A stretch of DNA of 64,000 nt from Mucilaginibacter_A sp050954285. Its GTDB lineage: Bacteria; Bacteroidota; Bacteroidia; Sphingobacteriales; Sphingobacteriaceae. Below, in pieces: positions 45,387 to 52,079 of this stretch. Position numbers and translations under genes: made by a program. Below the pieces are notes generated by a model. The model saw only the letters and a program-made list of their open reading frames with translations. It did not search any database and had not been told where the DNA came from. The DNA lies in contig JBPBPL010000013.1 in the NCBI GenBank assembly GCA_050954285.1, positions 1 to 64,000 of the forward strand, written 5' to 3'. The stretch's first letter is position 1. Each line of letters starts with the position of its first letter.

Positions 45387-45744
45387 AGCAAACAATTTTG
45401 GGGTTATTATTTGCGGGGCAAAGATACTGTTTTTACCGATAGATTTTTCTGCGGATTTAATTTAGCTGGTTCCGTTAAAAATCAACTGTAACGAGGATTA
45501 TCAAAAGAATTTACTTCATCATCAACCCGAAAAAACGTATGCTTCTTTTACCACCTATAAATTGGCCTGGATATTGCAAAATGGTAAACAGACGCAGTCA
45601 GATTTAAAATTGAATGCGTTGAATTTGCTAAAAAAGTTATTTAAAGCAAAACATAATTTTTTAAGAATATATTTGTTTTGAAGAAAATAACTGTTGCCAA
45701 AGTATTTATTATTTCTGCCTGATTACAACTATATTTACAAGCCG
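45387..45744. other. Divergent control region of guaB and the small PAS gene
   Basis: A 358-bp gap contains the guaB -7 element (minus, 45419-45426) fused to motif copy 45425-45437 and another motif copy at 45540-45552. TATATTTA at 45729-45736 may serve the PAS gene. No small gene is credible. Confidence 0.55.
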
Positions 45745-46356
45745 ATGTTAGATTTTGAAGATAAAAACCTGAAAACCTTTTTTTTAGCTCACAACCAGCC
45801 CATGCTGATTGCAGACGATAATTGCGAACTGATTTTGGCGATGAATGATACCGCAATTAAAATTACGGATTTTAGCGATGTGGAAATAGTGCCACAAGCT
45901 GTGGAAACAATTCTACACGCAAAAAAACAGCAACATTTATGGCTGATAAAAGAAGCATCGGCACAAAAACAATTTAAAAAAGAATTGAGCCTGATCAGCA
46001 AAACAGGTAAAATCACGTTTGTAGAAGCAGTGATTACGCCAATTTTGTATCGCGGAACGGCAGCAAGGCTTTTTACGATGACGGACATTACCGAAAAAAA
46101 ATTGTACCGCAGTATGCTGGAAGACGCTTTTGAGGAAGAAATGGAGCTGCGGGCCAGAAACCAGCAGCTTAAAAAAATTGCTTATCTTAACCTGCACCTG
46201 GCACGCAAGCCGCTGGCTAATATTCTGGGTTTGGTTAATGTGATCGATCTGGCTGTTATTTCTGATCAAACGCTGGCCAAAGCGATTGGTTTTTTACGGG
46301 AAAGCGGCCAGGAGCTGAATGAGGTGATTAAAGGCATCGATCCGCAGTTGTATTGA
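45745..46356 (+). CDS. Small PAS protein with degenerate HisKA box
   Basis: The 203-residue cytoplasmic protein has one PAS/PAC-like unit (about 10-125, ending RLFTMTDITEKK), then a helix with HLARKPLANILGLV (H151). It has the same shape as the C-terminus of the 768-residue PAS protein, but the residue after His is Leu, not Glu, so phosphorylation is doubtful. No ATPase domain follows. It may dimerise with other PAS proteins. Confidence 0.75.
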   Translation: MLDFEDKNLKTFFLAHNQPMLIADDNCELILAMNDTAIKITDFSDVEIVPQAVETILHAKKQQHLWLIKEASAQKQFKKELSLISKTGKITFVEAVITPILYRGTAARLFTMTDITEKKLYRSMLEDAFEEEMELRARNQQLKKIAYLNLHLARKPLANILGLVNVIDLAVISDQTLAKAIGFLRESGQELNEVIKGIDPQLY

Positions 46357-46408
46357 ACCGAAAATTGCAGATAATTGCTTTTCTTCGCTCCAGAATTTGT
46401 TTGCTGAA

Positions 46409-46792
46409 ATGAAAGATTATAAAAAGTATTATTTGCTGCCCGCCTCGCCGGAAGAAGTTTATCTGGCGCTCACAAACCCTGTGAGCATCGAAATCTGGAC
46501 GGGTGAACCGGTAGAAATGGTGGCCGAAGCCGGTACCGAGTTTTCTTTGTGGGAAGGCAGCATATTGGGGAAAAACCTGGAGTTTGAAGAAGGCAAAAAA
46601 ATAGTGCAGCAATGGTATTTTGGTGAACAGGAACCAGCATCTATCGTAACCATCAAGCTGCATCCCGATAAGCATGGCACTTCCGCAGAGCTGAAACATA
46701 TTAACATCCCGGATGAGGATTTTGAAGATATTGTAGAAGGCTGGAATACGGCTTATTTTGGTTCGCTGGAAGAATTTTTTTCCGGATTTTGA
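46409..46792 (+). CDS. SRPBCC / AHSA1-like protein
   Basis: The 127-residue helix-grip protein has PASPEEVYLALTNPVSIEIWTG at the N-terminus and EGWNTAYFGSLEEFF at the end, typical of the AHSA1/START-like family. These bind small hydrophobic ligands or cochaperones; no substrate is inferred. ATG at 46409 is chosen over an upstream TTG. Confidence 0.85.
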   Translation: MKDYKKYYLLPASPEEVYLALTNPVSIEIWTGEPVEMVAEAGTEFSLWEGSILGKNLEFEEGKKIVQQWYFGEQEPASIVTIKLHPDKHGTSAELKHINIPDEDFEDIVEGWNTAYFGSLEEFFSGF

Positions 46793-46860
46793 TTTTCGTT
46801 AAACTTTTACACTTTTTGCCCGTCTGAAAACAATGCTTCTTTTATCAAACAAAAATTAGG

Positions 46861-48105
46861 ATGACGACACATGCAAAAGTTATCCTGTACAGCTTTTTTT
46901 CAATTGTCTTTGCCGGAAAACTATTTGCCCAGTCCGGAAACCCTCCTGCTACAACAGCTGTTTCTGATTCTGTTAAAAGGCAACAGGACAGTTTATCAAA
47001 GCAAAAAGATATTCTGAACCTGATCCATCAGCTTTTTCACAAAAAAGGAACTGAAGACGTTTTTTCAACCCCAAAGCAGTTTAATTTTTCAATCGTGCCG
47101 TCTGTCGGTTACACGCTTTCTACCGGTTTTGCAGCGGGTTTAACAGGCAACGTGGCGTTTTTTGTGGAGCCGAAAGAACACGAGAATTTATCATCTATCA
47201 ATACTAATTTGGGCTATAACCAGCACAGCCAAATTACTCTTCATGTTGGTTCCAACATCTGGACGAAAAATAATAAATACAACCTGGTGGGCGATTGGCG
47301 GTTGTATCAGTTTCCGGAAAATACTTACGGTTTGGGCAGCGCCACGTCTTCTGATAATCTGAACCCGATCAAATACGGTTTTGTGCGTTTTTACGAAACC
47401 GTTTTAAAAGAAATTGCGAAAAACTTTTACGGCGGTTTGGGCTACGCGCTGGATTATCACTTCAATATCGTGCAGAATGGGGCTGCCAGTCAGGCGGTTA
47501 CCGGTTATCAGCTTTACGGCCAAACCAGCAAATCCGTTTCCTCCGGCATCACTTACAACCTGCTTTATGACAACCGTAAAAGCTCTATCAACCCGCTGAA
47601 AGGCACTTATGCCAACCTTATTTACCGGCCAAATTTAACCTGGCTGGGGAGTGACAGCAAGTGGCGGTCGCTAACTTTTGATTTCCGGAAATATGTTCCG
47701 TTATCCAAAAGCGGCAAAAGTTTGCTGGCTTTCTGGACGCTGGATGTTTTTACCCTGAGCGGCCAGCCGCCATACTTTGATTTGCCGAGCGTAGGCTGGG
47801 ATATGAACGGCAATACCGGCCGCGGCTATGTGCAAGGCCGTTTTCGAGGAAAAGATATGCTATATGCCGAAGCAGAATACCGCGTTGATTTTACCAAAAA
47901 CGGCTTGCTGGGCGGCGTTTTATTTGTGAACGGTGAAAGCTTTACAGATTATCCGGCTAACCGGTTTCAGCAAATCCAGCCGGGATACGGGCCAGGTTTG
48001 CGGGTTAAATTCAACAAACGGTCTGATACCAATATCTGTATCGATTACGGCATCGGGCAAAATGGTTCGCACGGGTTGTTTGTTAATCTGGGCGAGGTTT
48101 TTTAA
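46861..48105 (+). CDS. Outer membrane protein, BamA/TamA (Omp85) barrel family
   Basis: The 414-residue protein has a signal peptide and a long barrel with SINPLKGTYANLIYRPNLT (the DxRNxxxxPxxG-like segment) and a C-terminal aromatic residue. It has no POTRA domains, so it resembles single-barrel surface-antigen homologues rather than BamA. Function unknown. A motif copy lies just upstream. Confidence 0.85.
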   Translation: MTTHAKVILYSFFSIVFAGKLFAQSGNPPATTAVSDSVKRQQDSLSKQKDILNLIHQLFHKKGTEDVFSTPKQFNFSIVPSVGYTLSTGFAAGLTGNVAFFVEPKEHENLSSINTNLGYNQHSQITLHVGSNIWTKNNKYNLVGDWRLYQFPENTYGLGSATSSDNLNPIKYGFVRFYETVLKEIAKNFYGGLGYALDYHFNIVQNGAASQAVTGYQLYGQTSKSVSSGITYNLLYDNRKSSINPLKGTYANLIYRPNLTWLGSDSKWRSLTFDFRKYVPLSKSGKSLLAFWTLDVFTLSGQPPYFDLPSVGWDMNGNTGRGYVQGRFRGKDMLYAEAEYRVDFTKNGLLGGVLFVNGESFTDYPANRFQQIQPGYGPGLRVKFNKRSDTNICIDYGIGQNGSHGLFVNLGEVF

Positions 48106-48257
48106 GGCTTTGGCTGATGCTTCTTTTACCAGGTAAAAATCTGTGTTTTATTTGGGCTGAATTTTTCTTCGCGGATAACCGTTTCCAGGCTTAAAATTTT
48201 ATTTTTGCTTTCCGGCCAAATTCCACCAAAAACAATCAGGTTCCGGGAAGAAATAAT

Positions 48258-49499
48258 ATGTTCAATCCTGCGCTCGTTAACCGTTTCAGTCAGCTCGAAA
48301 CACCGTTTTATTATTACGATTTACATCAGCTTAAAGTCACTTTAAAAGCTTGTTCTGATGCTGCTTTTAAACACCATTTTCAGGTGCATTATGCCATGAA
48401 GGCCAACTTCAATCCGCGCGTGCTGGACACGATCAGAAGCTTTGGGTTTGGTGCCGATTGCGTGAGCGGAAATGAAGTTAAAGCTGCGATAGATCACGGT
48501 TTTAAGCGCGAAAAAATCGTTTTTGCAGGTGTGGGCAAATCGGATAAAGAAATTAACCTGGCACTGGATCAGGATATTTTTTGCTTCAATGCAGAGTCTG
48601 TCCAAGAGTTGCAGATCATCAATGATCTGGCTTCGGCCAAAAATAAAATTGCCAATATTGCTATCCGCATCAACCCAAATGTAGATGCGCATACGCATCA
48701 TTTTATCACCACCGGACTGGAGGAAAACAAGTTTGGCATCAACACCTGGGAGCTGCCTGCTGTGGTTGCAAAATTGCAGGAATGCAAAAATCTGGCTTTT
48801 CTGGGTATCCATTTTCATGTTGGGTCGCAAATTAATGACATGAGTGTTTTCCAGAATTTGTGTTTGAAAGTGAACGAAATGCAGCTTTGGTTTCAGGAAG
48901 AAGGTTTTACGGTGAAAATCCTGAATGTGGGCGGCGGTTTGGGCGTGGATTATTATCAGCCTGACGCAAACAATATCCCGGATTTTGCCAGTTATTTTCA
49001 GGTTTTCAAGGATTTTTTGCAGGTAAACGAAGCACAGGAAGTTCATTTTGAATTGGGACGCGCTTTGGTTGCGCAATGTGCATCGTTGATTTCCAGGGTT
49101 TTATATGTGAAGAACGGAATCAAAAAAAACTTCCTGATTCTGGATGCTGGTATGACGGAGCTGATGCGCCCGATGTTGTATCAGGCGTATCACGGGATTG
49201 AAAATTTGAGTCAGGAGTTATTCAACAGTGTTCAGCCATCAGATATCAGCACCAGTGAAGCTTCCATGAACGATGAATTATCATCCATCAATTTATCAGA
49301 ACAATTAACAGAAACTACAGCTTACGACGTTGTTGGCCCGATCTGCGAAAGCACAGATTGTTTCCGTACCGATGTAGAGCTGCCGGAATCCAAACGCGGC
49401 GATCTGATTGCCATCCGTACGGCCGGCGCTTATGGTGAAGTGATGGCTTCGGGCTATAATTTGCGGGATCGCGTGCAGGCGGTTTACTCAGAAGACTGA
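48258..49499 (+). CDS. lysA: Diaminopimelate decarboxylase with an inserted segment
   Basis: The 413-residue PLP barrel enzyme has lysine K48 (HYAMKAN), HVGSQI, GGGLGVDY and CESTDCF. It makes lysine from meso-DAP. Residues about 320-354 (ELFNSVQPSDISTSEASMND, then ELSSINLSEQLTE) form an extra Ser/Glu/Asn-rich stretch between YHGIENLSQ and YDVVGPICES, where homologues have only a short linker. Reading frame is intact, so it is probably still active. Confidence 0.93.
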   Translation: MFNPALVNRFSQLETPFYYYDLHQLKVTLKACSDAAFKHHFQVHYAMKANFNPRVLDTIRSFGFGADCVSGNEVKAAIDHGFKREKIVFAGVGKSDKEINLALDQDIFCFNAESVQELQIINDLASAKNKIANIAIRINPNVDAHTHHFITTGLEENKFGINTWELPAVVAKLQECKNLAFLGIHFHVGSQINDMSVFQNLCLKVNEMQLWFQEEGFTVKILNVGGGLGVDYYQPDANNIPDFASYFQVFKDFLQVNEAQEVHFELGRALVAQCASLISRVLYVKNGIKKNFLILDAGMTELMRPMLYQAYHGIENLSQELFNSVQPSDISTSEASMNDELSSINLSEQLTETTAYDVVGPICESTDCFRTDVELPESKRGDLIAIRTAGAYGEVMASGYNLRDRVQAVYSED

Positions 49500-49549
49500 T
49501 GCTGTTTTTATCGGCATAAATTTATCACGCAAACCTCAAGCCTCAACAC

Positions 49550-51310
49550 ATGCCAACATTACACTGGATAGGGAAAGACAAGGTGATCAACCATCATCTG
49601 GATGTGCCTTATAAAGTTTTAGAACATCAATACGGATTTGGATTGGCTGAACCGTCTGAATTTGGAGAGGTTGGATTAACGGATTCGCGGGATTTGGAAG
49701 CGGACAAGATCCAACAATCCACTAATCCAAAAAATCCCAATTCAGACAATCATTCGTCTGAATTTGGAGAGGTTGGATTAACGGATTCGCGGGATTTGGA
49801 AGCGGCCGAAATCCAACAATCCACTAATCCAAAAAATCCAGATTCAGACAATCATCCAAATAATAAAATCATCCACGGCGATAACCTCGAAGCCTTAAAA
49901 TCGCTGTTGCCAGAATACGAAGGCAAAATCAAATGTATTTACATTGATCCGCCGTATAATACCGGCAACGAAAGCTGGGTGTATAACGATAACGTGAACG
50001 ACCCGAAAATTAAAAAATGGCTGGGTAACGTGGTGGGCAAAGAAGCAGAAGATTTAACCCGGCACGACAAATGGCTTTGCATGATGTATCCGCGGTTAAA
50101 GTTGTTGCATAAACTGCTGGCTGATGACGGTGCTATTTTTATCAGTATTGATGATAATGAGGTTAACAATTTAAGATTAGCTTTAAATGAGATATTTAGT
50201 TCTAATTTCTTCATTACACAATTAATTTGGAAGTCCAGAAAAAGTGAAGATGCTAGAGCAAAAACAGGAGTGTCGAATGACCATGAATATATTCTTTGTT
50301 ATGGGAAGAGTAGTCAGGTTAAGTTTTTTGGCGTTGATAAAGACTTGACCAAGTTTTCTAATCCTGATAATGACGTTAGAGGAGCTTGGAGAAGTGCAGA
50401 TTTAACCGGATTAGCTACTAAAGATCAAAGACCGAATTTGCATTATGATCTAATAGATCCCGATACAAGTATAAAATTTAGTTCTCCAAATAAAGGATGG
50501 CGTTTTGATATAAAGACGATGACTAAAAGAATGTCAGAAGGTCGTATAATTTTTCCGAAAAATCCCGAAGGAAGACCGCGTCAAAAAATGTTTATGGATG
50601 AAATGGCAAGTACAACAAAAACTTTGTCATCTGTTATTACAGATTTTAATACTGGAGATGGTACGAAAGAAATAAATTCTTTGCTTGGTAGTGGCATTTT
50701 TGATTTTCCAAAACCATCAAGCCTCATAAAGTTTTTAATCGAACAAATTACCGATAAAAACAGCATCATTCTCGATTCCTTCGCCGGTTCCGGCACAACG
50801 GCCCACGCTGTTTTAAACCTCAACAAACAGGATGGCGGCAACCGCAAATTCATTTTAATAGAAATGGAAGCTTATGCCGAAACTATTACCGCCGAAAGGG
50901 TAAAACGCGTGATGAACGGTTATGGTAACACCGAAGGCACGGGCGGCAGTTTTGATTTTTATACTCTGGGCGAACCGCTGTTTCTGGAAGATGGTTTGCT
51001 GAACGAAAACCTGCCGCTGCAAAAAATCCGCGCATATATCTGGTACACGGAAACGCAATCTGCATTGCAAACTTCTTCTTCGGAAAATACAGAAGTTGCT
51101 GCCTTCCTCGGCAAAAATCAAAACACGGCTTATTACTTTTATTATCTCCCGCAGGAAATTACTACGTTAGATCATGATTTTCTGGCTTCCATTAAAACCA
51201 AAGCAGAGCAATATATCATTTACGCGGATAACTGTTTGCTGACACCAAATTATATGGCTAAAAACAGTATCGTGTTTAAAAAGATACCGCGGGATGTTAC
51301 GCGGTTTTGA
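49550..51310 (+). CDS. mod: Type III DNA methyltransferase subunit (Mod), invaded by palindromes
   Basis: The 586-residue beta-class amino-methyltransferase has DPPY at 133-136 and the SAM loop FAGSG at 411-415, in the type III/beta order. Between residues 36 and 103 lie two copies of a 34-residue unit (SEFGEVGLTDSRDLEA...STNPKNPxSDNH) encoded by a 102-bp tandem direct repeat. Each copy is also an imperfect 94-bp palindrome. The target recognition region lies later. It acts with Res at 52080-54782. Confidence 0.92.
   Translation: MPTLHWIGKDKVINHHLDVPYKVLEHQYGFGLAEPSEFGEVGLTDSRDLEADKIQQSTNPKNPNSDNHSSEFGEVGLTDSRDLEAAEIQQSTNPKNPDSDNHPNNKIIHGDNLEALKSLLPEYEGKIKCIYIDPPYNTGNESWVYNDNVNDPKIKKWLGNVVGKEAEDLTRHDKWLCMMYPRLKLLHKLLADDGAIFISIDDNEVNNLRLALNEIFSSNFFITQLIWKSRKSEDARAKTGVSNDHEYILCYGKSSQVKFFGVDKDLTKFSNPDNDVRGAWRSADLTGLATKDQRPNLHYDLIDPDTSIKFSSPNKGWRFDIKTMTKRMSEGRIIFPKNPEGRPRQKMFMDEMASTTKTLSSVITDFNTGDGTKEINSLLGSGIFDFPKPSSLIKFLIEQITDKNSIILDSFAGSGTTAHAVLNLNKQDGGNRKFILIEMEAYAETITAERVKRVMNGYGNTEGTGGSFDFYTLGEPLFLEDGLLNENLPLQKIRAYIWYTETQSALQTSSSENTEVAAFLGKNQNTAYYFYYLPQEITTLDHDFLASIKTKAEQYIIYADNCLLTPNYMAKNSIVFKKIPRDVTRF
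49654..49849. repeat. Two palindromic elements in frame inside mod
   Basis: Copies at 49654-49747 and 49756-49849 each begin GTCTGAATTTGG and end with its inverted match CAATTCAGAC-type. The arms carry paired GGATT/AATCC blocks. The unit period is 102 bp, so both stay open in the mod frame. Confidence 0.9.
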
Positions 51311-51326
51311 TTTGGATTTGTGAATT

Positions 51327-51510
51327 GTCTGAATTTGGAAAGGTTGGATTTGAGGATGCTGGCAGGTTCCAAAAATTAAATTGTCTGAATTTAGATTTGT
51401 TGGATTTTAGGATTTTTGGAGCCTTGCAAAGTCCAATAATCTGTTAATCTGATAAATCCAAATTTAGATAATAATTAAGTTTTCAAAGTTCAACAAATCC
51501 AAATTCAGAC
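51327..51510. repeat. Palindromic element copies between mod and GxxExxY gene
   Basis: GTCTGAATTTGG starts at 51327 and again, as GTCTGAATTTAG, at 51383. The inverse CAAATCCAAATTCAGAC ends at 51510. The copy is degenerate and appears as a nested or partly deleted pair. Confidence 0.8.
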
Positions 51511-51527
51511 AATTAAATATTTTATCT

Positions 51528-51923
51528 ATGGAAAAAGAAAAAATTGAGGATGAGCTTACTTATAAAATTATTGGTTGTGCGATGAAAGTTCATGCAACTT
51601 TGGGTAATGGTTTTCAGGAAGTGATTTATCAGCGTGCTTTGGCCATCGAAATGCGAAAGGCAGATCTGGAATTTTCAAGAGAACTGGAAATGGATATTTT
51701 TTATGAAGGTGAATTAATCGGAACAAGGCGCGTAGATTTTTTAGTGGCAAACGAAGTATTGGTGGAACTGAAAGCTTTGGTAGCCATGGAAGAGGTGCAT
51801 TTGGCACAAGGTTTAAATTATTTGGTAGCTTATCATCTGGACAAAGGCTTACTGGTTAATTTTGGGGCAAAAAGCTTGGAAGTGAAACGGTTACGGCATC
51901 CAAAGAATCGTAGGATTGTCTGA
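51528..51923 (+). CDS. GxxExxY protein (PD-(D/E)XK nuclease-like)
   Basis: The 131-residue protein has GFQEVIY (the GxxExxY motif) at about 26-32 and RRVDFLVANEVLVELKA, a candidate D...ExK catalytic core of the PDDEXK_3 family. The family is widespread in Bacteroidota and other phyla; its role is not established. It lies between two palindrome copies; its stop codon TGA belongs to the GTCTGA start of the downstream copy. Confidence 0.85.
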   Translation: MEKEKIEDELTYKIIGCAMKVHATLGNGFQEVIYQRALAIEMRKADLEFSRELEMDIFYEGELIGTRRVDFLVANEVLVELKALVAMEEVHLAQGLNYLVAYHLDKGLLVNFGAKSLEVKRLRHPKNRRIV

Positions 51924-52060
51924 ATTTGGATTTGCAGGATTTTGGGATTATTGGAATCCTGCAAAATTCGACAGTCTGAATTTGGAGAGGTTGGATTTTG
52001 GGATTTCTGGATTCTGGCAAAATCCAAAAATCCATCAATCAGATAAATCCAAATTCAGAC
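51918..52060. repeat. Palindromic element copies between GxxExxY gene and res
   Basis: GTCTGAATTTGG at 51918 and again at 51974 (followed by AGAGGTTGGATT, as in mod). The inverse AAATCCAAATTCAGAC ends at 52060. Only 20 bases separate it from the res ATG. Confidence 0.85.
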
Positions 52061-52079
52061 AAAAAAATCTCAATCAAGA

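Noticed and set aside
48342..49076. 244-codon antisense frame inside lysA
   Set aside because: No recognisable domain, entirely antisense to a well-conserved enzyme.
49654..49849. Tandem repeats in mod as a CRISPR-like array
   Set aside because: Only two units, open in frame, no spacers of constant length and no cas genes.
49654..49849. Phase-variable ON/OFF switching of mod by repeat slippage
   Set aside because: The unit is 102 bp, a multiple of three, so copy change cannot shift the frame.
51900..51923. GxxExxY gene as truncated by the palindrome
   Set aside because: Length and C-terminus (GAKSLEVKRLRHPKNR) look complete; the palindrome only supplies the stop codon.
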